A DNA stretch of 64,000 bases, from positions 2,108,001 through 2,172,000 of the forward strand of contig NZ_CP134195.1 of assembly GCF_031585635.1 (NCBI RefSeq), given 5' to 3'. This DNA is from Paraburkholderia sp. FT54. Its GTDB lineage: Bacteria > Pseudomonadota > Gammaproteobacteria > Burkholderiales > Burkholderiaceae. The notes below the pieces were generated by a model. The model was not told the DNA's origin. It did not search any database and was given only the letters and a program-made list of their open reading frames with translations. Positions 26,648 to 35,381 of the stretch are shown here, one piece after another. How positions within the stretch are numbered: position 1 is the stretch's first letter; each line of letters begins with the position of its first letter. The position numbers and the translations under genes were made by a program.

Positions 26648-27816
26648 ACATTTCTCACCTGGCTGCTGCACAACCTCTCAATCTGGGTGCGCAAATCCGC
26701 GCGAAAAATCGCCTTTACTTTGCACCGATGGGGCTGGACCTATGTTCCGAACTGGGTATGCCCCGGCCGGAGTTCGAGCAGGTCTACCAATCACTGATGG
26801 ACGGCGGATGCGGGTTCGGGTTTCTCGGCAATGCAACGGTTGATGAGACTTCACGCTATAACGGCCGCGGGCTGAAACTAACTTCAATGGCACACGCCGA
26901 AGCGCTGCGGCCAATTTTTCAGTCGGCGTTGGACCGAGGATTCCCGCTCGGACTGCAATTGCAGCACTACGGCCCTCAGGGAATGCCGGTGGGCGACAAC
27001 GCCGTCATACCGAGTCCGAGCGGAATTCCGTCTCGTGCGTCGGCACGGTATCCACATGCGCGCACAGTCGCAATGACGCAGGAGCAGATTTTCTCTTGCA
27101 TCAGACAGTTTTCGTCCGCGGCACAGTTGGCCGTGGCCGCAGGTGCCACCCTCCTCCAGATCCAGGCATCGAATGGATACCTGATCAGCAGTTTCCTGTC
27201 GCCGCGAACAAACCGACGCGTCGATGATTGGGGCGGTACGCCGCTCAAGCGGGCGAAGCTTCTTCTATCGATCATTCAGGAAATCCGCAAGGTCACGAAT
27301 GGGCAAGCAACCTTAACGGTTCGTCTCGGGATCGACGACGGCTTTGGGTCCGACGGTCAACAAGTTGAACTCCTCGGGGACGTAGCGTGTGCCCTCAAAG
27401 AAAGTGGAATTGCCGCGATTACATGCTCGATTGGCGTCAGCGAGACCTTCGGAAAATTCTTTAGCGATAGAGAACAGGCGATCAATATCTCGCGGCGCGG
27501 TTCGCGGTTCTTGAAGCGGATTGCTGGATTGCCAACAGGCTTCACCGGATCGATACCCAGCATCTCTGTCGCGAACGAGATCATTGAAAGCGGAGACGCC
27601 GACTTTGTCGGCTTTGCACGCGCGGTTTTGGCTGATAACAACCTGGTGAAAAAAGAACTGGCCGGCAGGGAGGACGAAGTTACCCGCTGCTTGTGGGATT
27701 CAAATTGTTTCCGCGATAAACGTGCCTCACCGGCGACGCGGGTGTATTGCTGTGTCAACCCGGCTTACAAGCGCCCGCGCAAACTGCAGATCTATTACAA
27801 GGAAAATCCAGCATGA
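26644..27816 (+). CDS. Old Yellow Enzyme family NADH:flavin oxidoreductase
   Basis: A 390-residue FMN-binding TIM barrel. It shows NRLYFAPMGLD at strand 1, LGLQLQHYGPQG, the phosphate and substrate region ASNGYLISSFLSPRTNRRVD with DWGG following, and DFVGFARAVLADNNLVKK near the end. The Cys-containing tail (RCLWDSNCF, VYCCVNPAY) recalls the iron-sulfur/enoate reductase subgroup but is short, so no second domain is present. OYEs reduce activated C=C bonds, so reduction of a butenolide or enoyl intermediate made by the AfsA-like enzyme is a reasonable inference. It overlaps both neighbours by ATGA. Confidence 0.85.
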   Translation: MNISHLAAAQPLNLGAQIRAKNRLYFAPMGLDLCSELGMPRPEFEQVYQSLMDGGCGFGFLGNATVDETSRYNGRGLKLTSMAHAEALRPIFQSALDRGFPLGLQLQHYGPQGMPVGDNAVIPSPSGIPSRASARYPHARTVAMTQEQIFSCIRQFSSAAQLAVAAGATLLQIQASNGYLISSFLSPRTNRRVDDWGGTPLKRAKLLLSIIQEIRKVTNGQATLTVRLGIDDGFGSDGQQVELLGDVACALKESGIAAITCSIGVSETFGKFFSDREQAINISRRGSRFLKRIAGLPTGFTGSIPSISVANEIIESGDADFVGFARAVLADNNLVKKELAGREDEVTRCLWDSNCFRDKRASPATRVYCCVNPAYKRPRKLQIYYKENPA

Positions 27817-28583
27817 GCTTTGACGGGAAGATTGCGCTTGTGGTGGGTGGAACACGTGGCATCGGTCTTGAAGTTAGCAAAAAACTGATCGGAGCTGGCG
27901 CTACCTGCTATATCACGGGGCGAAACGAAGTAGACGGTGCGACAGCACAACGATTGCTTGGCCACATGTGCCACTTTGTCAAAAGTGACGTTACCGATCA
28001 AGAATCGATAGCCGAGTTGTTTAGGACGATCGATAGCCGCCACGGCCGGCTCGATCTCGCTGTCAATAACGCCGGCGTTACGACCAGGCGTGCGCCTGTA
28101 GTCGATCTCGACATGGCGGAATGGAAACGTGTTCTCGAAATCAATCTTCTCGGACCGCTTCTGTTGATCTCGCATGAAATAAGACTTATGGCTGTTCACG
28201 CTGGAGCATCGATCGTGAACGTGTCCTCATGCGCAGGTTTGCTCGGCGTCGCTGCCCAAAGCGCCTATTCAACGAGCAAGGCTGCTCTTAATATGTTGAC
28301 CCAGGTTTGCGCACTTGAATGCGCTGAAACAATGCCTGGTCGTCACCAAATTCGAGTCAACGCCGTGTGCCCGGGTCCAACGTTGGGAGGAATGAATTCA
28401 CAAGAACGATTGCGGGCCAACCCGGAGGCAACCCAACACAAAATCCAGGTCACGGCGATGAAACGCTTCGCTAATCCGGATGAAATCGCCGACACGATCC
28501 TATGGCTGCTCAGTGACTCGTCGTCGTACGTGACAGGGATTGTCTTGCCGGTGGACGGCGGCTATTCCGCCGGCAAGTTTTAA
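27813..28583 (+). CDS. SDR-family oxidoreductase (FabG-like)
   Basis: A 256-residue classical SDR: VVGGTRGIGLEV cofactor loop, NNAGVT, catalytic Ser in NVSSCAG and Tyr-x3-Lys in AYSTSKAALNM (Tyr about 151). The C-terminal GIVLPVDGGYSAG is typical of FabG-like ketoreductases. It starts within the OYE stop codon (ATGA), so the first three genes are translationally coupled. It probably reduces a beta-keto group, free or ACP-bound, in the pathway. Confidence 0.88.
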   Translation: MSFDGKIALVVGGTRGIGLEVSKKLIGAGATCYITGRNEVDGATAQRLLGHMCHFVKSDVTDQESIAELFRTIDSRHGRLDLAVNNAGVTTRRAPVVDLDMAEWKRVLEINLLGPLLLISHEIRLMAVHAGASIVNVSSCAGLLGVAAQSAYSTSKAALNMLTQVCALECAETMPGRHQIRVNAVCPGPTLGGMNSQERLRANPEATQHKIQVTAMKRFANPDEIADTILWLLSDSSSYVTGIVLPVDGGYSAGKF

Positions 28584-28649
28584 ATATTCGCGGATAGTTT
28601 ATCTCGCGTCTCTACTAAACACCTGCCTCGTAGCGACGCACTGGTTCAA

Positions 28650-29453
28650 ATGATACCGACAATGGAAAAAGTTCTCATAACGGGTGTGAGCAGCGGAATC
28701 GGCGAAGCGCTGGCCAAACTCTATCTGCAGGAAAATTATGTTGTGCTTGGGACATCCCGGCGCCCACCATATCAGCTGATCCCGTACGAGAACTTCCGGT
28801 TCCATCGATGCGACCTCTCACAGCCTGACGCGATTCGTGAACTCATGTATGGGCCATTTCATGACGCGCTTACTCAGGGTGTCGAAGTTGCCTTTCTGAA
28901 TGCAGGCGTGAGCGGGAATGTACCGGGGCGCGGCGAGGATTTTAGCGTTGACGAGCTCAATCACGTGATTTCCGTCAATGTGCTCGCGAACAAATTGCTG
29001 ATCGATCTACTCTTGTCTGCACGTTATCGCCCGAAAATTTGTGTACTTTCCGCATCGATGGCCGGAGTACGCTTCAGAGGTGGGACTCTGCCATACAGTC
29101 TTTCGAAAGCCGCCTTGTCGGCACTGGCCGGAGTCTATGCCGCAGAAAATCCGGACGTTTTGTTCGCCGTGCTCGGGTTATGCAACGTCGACACTCATCT
29201 TTCCCGGCAGGTGAGTTTCAGTCAGAGAACCGCCGAATTTCCCGAGCTCAAGGCATTGCAGAGCCGCGCGCTAACGACAGGCTACATGGTTTCTCCTCGT
29301 CAACGCGCTAATGATATCTACTCCGTCATCAATGACTGCGAGCATTACGGAATAAAGAGCGGCGAGTTTGTCGACATCCGGACGGTAATTGGAGGAACCG
29401 GCATGTCCGGTGCTTCCCATTCTACTCACCATCCTCCTTCGACGCGTAAGTAA
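28650..29453 (+). CDS. SDR-family oxidoreductase
   Basis: A 267-residue SDR with TGVSSGIGEAL near residue 10, LNAGVSG, and YSLSKAALSAL (Tyr about 148). It is distinct from the upstream SDR, with a different C terminus (Ser/His/Pro-rich tail). The start is ATG 28650 or 28662; neither has a strong ribosome binding site. A 66-base gap separates it from the first three genes. It could supply a second carbonyl reduction or oxidation in the pathway. Confidence 0.85.
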   Translation: MIPTMEKVLITGVSSGIGEALAKLYLQENYVVLGTSRRPPYQLIPYENFRFHRCDLSQPDAIRELMYGPFHDALTQGVEVAFLNAGVSGNVPGRGEDFSVDELNHVISVNVLANKLLIDLLLSARYRPKICVLSASMAGVRFRGGTLPYSLSKAALSALAGVYAAENPDVLFAVLGLCNVDTHLSRQVSFSQRTAEFPELKALQSRALTTGYMVSPRQRANDIYSVINDCEHYGIKSGEFVDIRTVIGGTGMSGASHSTHHPPSTRK

Positions 29454-29536
29454 GGATATCCGTCTAGATGCTCGGCGAGTAATCGGCTGTCGGAAGTATT
29501 GGCTGATTGGTCTCAACTAGAACAAATGGGATTGAC

Positions 29537-29884
29537 ATGTCGGATAGACACATCTTTGGCAAAGAAAGTTGTAACCAGGGCCACAGCATCATCAGCCTGA
29601 TTGAAGCCGCGATCTTGCGTCAAGAACCTCTGCTGGAGAAACCCGTCGATCTATCGCGCGGAGAATCTAGTCGATTGTACGGGCCCGACGGACAAATCGA
29701 CTCGCTCACGCTGGTGTCCGTGATAGTCGACATTGAGGATCAAATCAGATTGCAGTTTGGTATGGAAGTCTGCCTGGCTGATCTAACGGTACTGCCCAAG
29801 GGCGAAGCACCGTTCGCAACCGTTGCATCCCTGGCAAGATACGTCGCCAGACGATTGGAGCTCGCGCTAACCAGCGAAATTTGA
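29537..29884 (+). CDS. acyl carrier protein-like, 115 residues
   Basis: The central DGQIDSLTLVSVIVDIEDQI is a carrier-protein helix II region, with the predicted phosphopantetheine attachment Ser at residue 56. It is longer than FabD-pathway ACP because of a 35-residue N-terminal extension. Helices III-IV follow (ADLTVLPKGEAPFATVASLARYV). It would hold an acyl or aryl intermediate for the adjacent ligase or KAS enzyme. The ATG at 29537 is chosen; an upstream frame to 29507 adds nothing family-like. Confidence 0.75.
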   Translation: MSDRHIFGKESCNQGHSIISLIEAAILRQEPLLEKPVDLSRGESSRLYGPDGQIDSLTLVSVIVDIEDQIRLQFGMEVCLADLTVLPKGEAPFATVASLARYVARRLELALTSEI

Positions 29885-29932
29885 CTAACCCAATCGCTCT
29901 AAATCCTCGAAGACAACTATTGAGGCAAGCAC

Positions 29933-31297
29933 ATGGAAGATTTTCTTAAAGAGATCGAAGCACTCAATCATGTGACAGCAATCGTGGGCGATTCTGGTGT
30001 TTTCTCCTACGCCGACCTTTACGAAGCTGTTCTCGAATTCTCTTCACTGCTTCGCTCGACGCTCGTCTGTGATTCCAGTGTTTTACTCGTTGACGACTAT
30101 AGTATGGGTAGCATCGCCATGCTATTCGCGCTGGCACGTTACAACAACGTTGTCGCCCTTGCTGTCCCCGCGGGTGACGCGCACGTCGAATCTCTTGCAC
30201 GTGCAGCCGGATGCAGCTTTGTGATCCGCGGAAGTTCAACAGGTCTTCCCAAAATCACGACCCGGGATGTTTCCGCCCTCCCCCCTGCAATTGAACGCCT
30301 GCTCACCAAACGTGCGACAGGTTTTGTCGTATTTTCTTCGGGGTCGACAGGTCCTGCAAAGGGCGTGGTGCACTGCCTGGCACCGTTTCTTCGACAGTAC
30401 CTGAACTCAGAGCCATGTGGAGTCATGCTGGCGTTCCTTCTCTTTGATCATATAGGCGGTCTGGCAACGGTCCTGCACGCGCTGTTCACTCGCGGAACGC
30501 TAGTCCTTCCACGTGAGCGTTCCCCGTACGAGGTCAATCGCTGTATCGAACGATATGGTGTTCAGACGCTACACGTCTCTCCCACTCTGCTCAATCTGGC
30601 ACTGTCATCTGACAGCTTCCAACTTGGGGAAGTACAGAGCCTGCGACGTATATATTACGGATCGGAGCCCGCTCCCTCCGCGTTAGTGAATCGTGTAAAA
30701 GAGGAACTGCCTCTTGTTGAACTACGACAACTTTACGGAATGTCGGAAATTGGTGTACTTCCCTGCGTCAGCCGCCCGGAAGACAGTTCATGGATCAAAG
30801 TCGTCGACCCCGAATATCGGGTGAGGATTGTTGATGGCATCCTGCAGGTCAGCAGTCCAACGAATCTGGTGGGGTATCTTGCGGGCGCGCCTGCGTTAAC
30901 CGAAGACGGCTATTTCATTACAGGTGACCTGGCTGAAGAGAGCGACGGATTTTTTCGGGTCAAAGGACGGGACACGGATTTGATCAACGTTGGTGGCACA
31001 AAAGTCTATCCCATCGACGTAGAGAACATTCTGAAGGAGATCAGCGGCGTACTGGACGTCGTCGTCTATGGTCAACCTAATCCGTTACTCGGGCAAGTCG
31101 TTGCAGCGCGGTTTTCTCTGTCACGGCATGAAACGCTCGATAGCCTCAAATCCAGAGTATTCATGTACGTCAAGGGCGTACTCACGCCCGAACAGGTGCC
31201 GCGTGTCTTTTCGATTAGCGAAGAGCCACTTCATACGGCACGGTTCAAAAAATCCCGGAAGTTGAATTCAATTCCTGGTTTAGTCGAACCAGGTTGA
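29933..31297 (+). CDS. adenylate-forming acyl/aryl ligase
   Basis: A 454-residue ANL-superfamily enzyme. The P-loop is FSSGSTGPAKG, the AMP-contacting A5 region is LRQLYGMSEIG, and A7-A8 is TGDLAEESDGFFRVKGRD then LINVGGTKVYPIDVE. A C-terminal Lys (ARFKKSRKLN) suits the A10 catalytic position. It is shorter than typical acyl-CoA ligases and lies between two ACP genes, so it most likely activates a carboxylic acid and loads it onto one of them. The acid cannot be predicted by eye. Confidence 0.87.
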   Translation: MEDFLKEIEALNHVTAIVGDSGVFSYADLYEAVLEFSSLLRSTLVCDSSVLLVDDYSMGSIAMLFALARYNNVVALAVPAGDAHVESLARAAGCSFVIRGSSTGLPKITTRDVSALPPAIERLLTKRATGFVVFSSGSTGPAKGVVHCLAPFLRQYLNSEPCGVMLAFLLFDHIGGLATVLHALFTRGTLVLPRERSPYEVNRCIERYGVQTLHVSPTLLNLALSSDSFQLGEVQSLRRIYYGSEPAPSALVNRVKEELPLVELRQLYGMSEIGVLPCVSRPEDSSWIKVVDPEYRVRIVDGILQVSSPTNLVGYLAGAPALTEDGYFITGDLAEESDGFFRVKGRDTDLINVGGTKVYPIDVENILKEISGVLDVVVYGQPNPLLGQVVAARFSLSRHETLDSLKSRVFMYVKGVLTPEQVPRVFSISEEPLHTARFKKSRKLNSIPGLVEPG

Positions 31298-31318
31298 AAG
31301 GCAGGAGACAAGAAGACA

Positions 31319-31564
31319 ATGCAAAAAATTGACCAGCAGCGCGTGCGTGAAGGGCTAGCCGAATTTTTGGCGATTCCACTAGAAAATCTCCATCCGGAAA
31401 CGGATCTCAACATGACCGGCAATTGGGACTCGCTCGCGAAGATGGCGGCAATTGCCCTCATTGTCGAGGCAACGCGAGCATCGGTATCAAAGGACGCTCT
31501 GTCTGAAGCCAAAACATTAGGCGACATCTTTGATCTATTAGACAAGGGACGCGCACCGCGATGA
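31319..31564 (+). CDS. acyl carrier protein, 81 residues
   Basis: Standard-size ACP with GNWDSLAKMAAIALIVEATR and the phosphopantetheine Ser at residue 38. The N-terminal FLAIPLENLHPETDLN is typical of helix I and the following loop. Its stop overlaps the KAS III start by ATGA, indicating that this carrier works directly with the KAS enzyme. It follows the ligase by 21 bases. Confidence 0.88.
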   Translation: MQKIDQQRVREGLAEFLAIPLENLHPETDLNMTGNWDSLAKMAAIALIVEATRASVSKDALSEAKTLGDIFDLLDKGRAPR

Positions 31565-32625
31565 GTCTACGCATAATTTCCGGCGCCGCCATCCAGGCCG
31601 TGACAGCGGCTGTTCCTGAAAAGAAGACAACACTGAAAGACTTCTCCTTGTTATACGGCGAGCGGGAAGCAGGTCGCGTTGCCAGGACAACCGGTGTCAG
31701 GTCCAAAAGTTATGCAGGGAACCTGTCGGCTACGGATCTGATTACTGCGGCCTGCAAGAACCTGTTCAGCGCGAAGATTACCAGTGCCGCGGAGATAGAC
31801 GGTCTGATCGTCGTTACCCAGACTCCTGACGATTGGAGTCCGGGTGCTGCCTTCACCATCCACTGCCGGCTTGGTCTCTCCCAGGACTGCCTCGTTACAG
31901 ATTTGAACGCAGGTTGCTCTGGATATTTGAGCGCCCTGTTTCAGGCCGGAGCTCTCGTCGCCTCCGGTGCCTGCAAAAAAGTGCTTGTCTGTACGGGTGA
32001 TGTAATGTCAAAACTCATCAGCGACGATGACCGGCATGTAGCAATGTTATTTGGCGATGGTGCGTCCGCGACTCTGGTTGGCCAGGGCACGGAGCAGATC
32101 GAGTTCATGTGTGCCGCGGACGGAAGTGGCCGCAATTTACTTGGCGCGAAGTTGCGCTATAGCGAGCCATCCGAAGCGCACGTCTGCGCGGAGATTCATG
32201 GGCTGCACATGGACGGCGAAGCCGTTATGAACTTTGCGCTCGCGAGGGTACCGGCAATGGTCAAGAGTTTGCTTCAGGCAACCCGCTTGACACCGGCGAC
32301 GCTTGATCTTCTTGTTTTACATCAGGCCAATGAATTCATGTTGACCTACCTCCGCCGGATTATCGGCGTAGACGCCGCGAAAGTACCCATTGACATCGAC
32401 GGCTTTGGCAACACGAGTTCAACCTCGATTCCGCTAGTTCTGTCTCGCCACGCGGCAATCGGGAGTCCACAGGCAAAAAACGTGGTTCTCTGCGGATTTG
32501 GAGTCGGTTTGTCGTGGTTGGCCGCAAAGGTGGATCTACAAAATACCGTAGTCGTGCCGCCATGTGTGGTCCCGGACTTGACCCACAGCTTAGCGACCCT
32601 GCCTATCAGTGATCTCAAGCCGTGA
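31561..32625 (+). CDS. beta-ketoacyl-ACP synthase III (FabH-like)
   Basis: A 354-residue thiolase-fold enzyme with the full catalytic triad: Cys119 in LNAGCSGYL, His254 in LVLHQAN and Asn284 in GFGNTSSTSIP. KAS III enzymes condense an acyl starter with malonyl-ACP; here the starter would come from the adjacent ligase and carriers. A C-terminal extension of about 25 residues is unusual. It is the last plus-strand gene of the cluster and is convergent with the START-like gene. Confidence 0.9.
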   Translation: MSLRIISGAAIQAVTAAVPEKKTTLKDFSLLYGEREAGRVARTTGVRSKSYAGNLSATDLITAACKNLFSAKITSAAEIDGLIVVTQTPDDWSPGAAFTIHCRLGLSQDCLVTDLNAGCSGYLSALFQAGALVASGACKKVLVCTGDVMSKLISDDDRHVAMLFGDGASATLVGQGTEQIEFMCAADGSGRNLLGAKLRYSEPSEAHVCAEIHGLHMDGEAVMNFALARVPAMVKSLLQATRLTPATLDLLVLHQANEFMLTYLRRIIGVDAAKVPIDIDGFGNTSSTSIPLVLSRHAAIGSPQAKNVVLCGFGVGLSWLAAKVDLQNTVVVPPCVVPDLTHSLATLPISDLKP

Positions 32626-32735
32626 CAATTCAGCGTCGAGAAGCAATGATGTTCCGGATAGATGATGCATATCCTGCCACCGCAGCTGATTCGCACACTG
32701 CCCACAGCTATCGATACCGGTGTCGATCTCTAATG

Positions 32736-33347
32736 TCACGGCGTCAGGTCGCCAGTCGCGAGGGCGCTCTGCACCGAAGCCAGCGTACGTCGCCTGATCC
32801 ATCCGCTCGCCACGCGAATAGCGAGCCAATAGGGCGCAAAAAGAAACTTCGTTCGAGTGGTGGGGCAATATACGAACGTTTCGGTTCTTAAAATATGCGT
32901 GTCGTTCGGACCTGCGATTGCTTTAAAGCGCAATACCAGTCTCGCGGCTGTCGGATCGACTGAGTGCTGAAATTCGGCGGCGTCCGCGATCGGCGCAATA
33001 CCGAGGTCGGGACGCCAGAAGCGGCCCACTAGCCCTCGCGATATTTCGTGATCGTCTCGACACAGCAATGTGAACGTGTCGAATCCAAATCGCGCCGACG
33101 GACGATCATGGCGCTGCTTGCGGAGCAGAGCAGCGAGCCTCGATGGAATTTCACGGGCGCTAAGAAGCACGTTTGCCACCCGGTCATCTCGCATATCAAG
33201 TCCCTCGACGACACTGATTATTCTTCTGGCATCTGCCTGAATCGGACTTGACTCGTGAACTTCATAAAAGCTGAACGTGGGAAGAAACGGGGTCCGGTAA
33301 ACGGCTGTTCTACTGTCTACCTCCCGAATGAATCCGCATAACGTCAT
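32736..33347 (-). CDS. START/SRPBCC-like hypothetical protein
   Basis: A 203-residue protein with the pattern of an uncharacterised SRPBCC-like family: YEVHESSPIQADARRI, a middle GLVGRFWRPDLG, LRTETFVYC, and a terminal YWLAIRVASGWIRRRTL. These folds bind hydrophobic ligands in a deep pocket. The start at 33347 has GGGAG five bases upstream. It is convergent with the KAS III gene at the right side of the cluster; a role in binding the product or shaping a cyclisation is conceivable but unproven. Confidence 0.65.
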   Translation of the reverse strand: MTLCGFIREVDSRTAVYRTPFLPTFSFYEVHESSPIQADARRIISVVEGLDMRDDRVANVLLSAREIPSRLAALLRKQRHDRPSARFGFDTFTLLCRDDHEISRGLVGRFWRPDLGIAPIADAAEFQHSVDPTAARLVLRFKAIAGPNDTHILRTETFVYCPTTRTKFLFAPYWLAIRVASGWIRRRTLASVQSALATGDLTP

Positions 33348-33631
33348 TTCAACTCCCTGAAAATATTTTAGAAGCACTGAGCAACCATTTTGGCTGTGGC
33401 GCTGCATCACATTCTAGACCCACGGTAACCGACCTGGTCAGTTCAATGCGAAACGCCGTATTGATGGACCTAACTACTTGATCCAGATCAGATGCGATGT
33501 CTTTGCTCAACAGAATTGGATCCGTCCCACCTTCACAAAGGCGGAAACTAATCAGATGATGAAGCCACGTCTGAATTGCTGACTGTTTCGTTCTGTTTTT
33601 TTGTCGTAGTCCTATTTCATAAAGGCACGTT

Positions 33632-34258
33632 ATGTCTAAACTTCTATTGATAAAGGCCAGTCCACGCGGCATCGATTCGGCTACGGGAAAGTTAGCCGAT
33701 CTGTTTGTGAATCGATGGCTAGAGGCAAATCCTGGCGCAATCGTCACAAGACGTGACACGGGTCCGGGCAACGTGACCGGACCGGATCAAAGCTGGGTCG
33801 TCGCCAACTTGACAGCGGAAAATGACCGTACTGTCGAGCAACGCCTTCTTCTGGCGCAGTCCGACGAATTCATCGAAGAATTGCGGTGGGCGACTCACGT
33901 GGTCATTGCTGCACCGATGTACAATTTTTCTGTTCCCTGGAATCTCAAAGCCTACTTCGACAATATCGTTCGGGAAGGCGAGACATTCTTCTTCAGCCCC
34001 GATACGGGACATGGTCCATTGCTTCCTGCCGGAAAGAAATTGCTGCTCGTTTGGACAGCGGCCGGTGATTACTCAGCCGGCACCGAAATGGCTCCGTTCG
34101 ACTTTCTAACGCCCTATGTTCGAGGAGTGTTCGCTTTCATAGGGATCACGGACTTTTCGGTGATTTCGGTTGGAAGTCGCTCGGAAACACCGGAGTTGGC
34201 AAACACGGCGATGAAATTGGGCATCGAAAACATCGCCCAACTTGGCGATTGCTGGTAG
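33632..34258 (+). CDS. FMN-dependent NADH-azoreductase family, second copy
   Basis: A 208-residue AzoR-type flavoprotein: LLLIKASPRG phosphate loop and IAAPMYNFSVPWNLKAYFDN flavin segment. Clearly diverged from the copy at 6341 and with A+T-richer codon use like the rest of the island. Preceded by a 284-base gap shared with the START-like gene. It may protect against, or reduce, a quinone-like intermediate. Confidence 0.88.
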   Translation: MSKLLLIKASPRGIDSATGKLADLFVNRWLEANPGAIVTRRDTGPGNVTGPDQSWVVANLTAENDRTVEQRLLLAQSDEFIEELRWATHVVIAAPMYNFSVPWNLKAYFDNIVREGETFFFSPDTGHGPLLPAGKKLLLVWTAAGDYSAGTEMAPFDFLTPYVRGVFAFIGITDFSVISVGSRSETPELANTAMKLGIENIAQLGDCW

Positions 34259-34452
34259 TCCGCCGTAAAGACTCTGCGACTGTAGCAGGCTCCCTGTTGC
34301 GACAAAGCCGGCCAGATCGCGCGAGGCGTGGAGGAGATTCGTCGCGAGGCGCCGCCGTGCCGTATTGAAACACTCGGGAGGCTCCCAAGCACGAAGGCTT
34401 CTCATTCGTGAGAGTTTCAGATACCGGGCATGACCTCATGAAGCCCATGCCC

Positions 34453-34818
34453 TCACTCCTCCACCGCCGCCTTCAACCTCGACAACGCGTGATCCCATTG
34501 GCGCGAGATCGCGTCGAGCGCACGGCGCGCCTCGTCGAGATGGGCCGGCTCGAACGCCCATAAGCGCTCACGGCCCACCTTCACATCGCGCACCAGACCC
34601 GCGTTGGCGAGCACCTGCAAATGCTGCGTGACGGACTGCCGCGTGATGTCCGTTCCCGCAGTGAGTTGCGCGATCGACATCGCGCTACCCGCGCACAACA
34701 CGGCGATCAGACGCAGACGTGTCTCATCACCGAGCGCCGCGAAAATGGCCGCTGAGCCGCGCAGCACCGACGCCTTCAGATCCGCTGCGGCCGAGGCCTT
34801 CTTAACCCTTGCCGACAT
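34453..34818 (-). CDS. ArsR-family regulator
   Basis: A 121-residue winged helix: FAALGDETRLRLIAVLCAGSAMSIAQLT, then DITRQSVTQHLQVLANAGLVRDVKVGRERLW. No metal-binding Cys pair is seen in the recognition helix, so it is of the non-metal type often paired with an AHSA1-like protein. It overlaps the upstream SRPBCC gene by 17 bases and is translated from within its 3' end. Confidence 0.9.
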   Translation of the reverse strand: MSARVKKASAAADLKASVLRGSAAIFAALGDETRLRLIAVLCAGSAMSIAQLTAGTDITRQSVTQHLQVLANAGLVRDVKVGRERLWAFEPAHLDEARRALDAISRQWDHALSRLKAAVEE

Positions 34819-35263
34819 GCTGTTCGATGTTGGTCATCTGCTGTTCCCACCCGCCGCTATTCATGCGGAACGCTTCTTCACGGCGGCCCACGGGAAGCTG
34901 ATCAAAGCCCGATTCGACCACGCGCAACAAGGTGCCCGATTCGACCTCGGTCAGTTCGAAGACGACCAGGGTGGTCGGCTCCGGCGAGTAGTCGAAGGTG
35001 ACGTCGACTGCGGCCGGATGCCAGCGCCACGACAGGTGATGCTCGGGTTCGACCCGCTCGACATGCACGTCCATGACGAGATACTCGTAGCCTGGATAGG
35101 TAATGTTGCCCTGCACGGATTGGCCGGCCACGAACTGTTTGCCGGTGAGATTCACGCCGAACCAGTTGCCGAATTCCTCGGCGTTGGACAACGCGCGCCA
35201 GACCCGCGAGCGCGGCGCTTTGAGCAGAATCTGTTTTTCGATGCGATCGGTCGATGTGTTCAT
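34802..35263 (-). CDS. SRPBCC (AHSA1-like) domain protein
   Basis: A 153-residue protein (EKQILLKAPRSRVWRALSNA, FELTEVESGTLLRVVESGFD, NSGGWEQQMTNIEQHV) of the activator-of-Hsp90-like START superfamily. Start at 35263 has GGGAC upstream. It forms an overlapping operon with the ArsR regulator, a common pairing whose ligand is generally unknown. Confidence 0.88.
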   Translation of the reverse strand: MNTSTDRIEKQILLKAPRSRVWRALSNAEEFGNWFGVNLTGKQFVAGQSVQGNITYPGYEYLVMDVHVERVEPEHHLSWRWHPAAVDVTFDYSPEPTTLVVFELTEVESGTLLRVVESGFDQLPVGRREEAFRMNSGGWEQQMTNIEQHVGKG

Positions 35264-35381
35264 ATGCGTCCCATGCAATCTGGTTGCTGACTGCATATTA
35301 GGAGCAGCATGGCCAACATGCAAGTGATTGCCTGCATGTTTTCACGGCGGTTTTTCGTAGACCCGAGTACGCACAGCGTCC

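Noticed and set aside
32710..32727. Near-palindrome (ATCGATACC/GGTGTCGAT) between KAS III and the START-like gene
   Set aside because: No T-tract on either side; at a convergent junction it could be a terminator remnant, but evidence is too weak to list.
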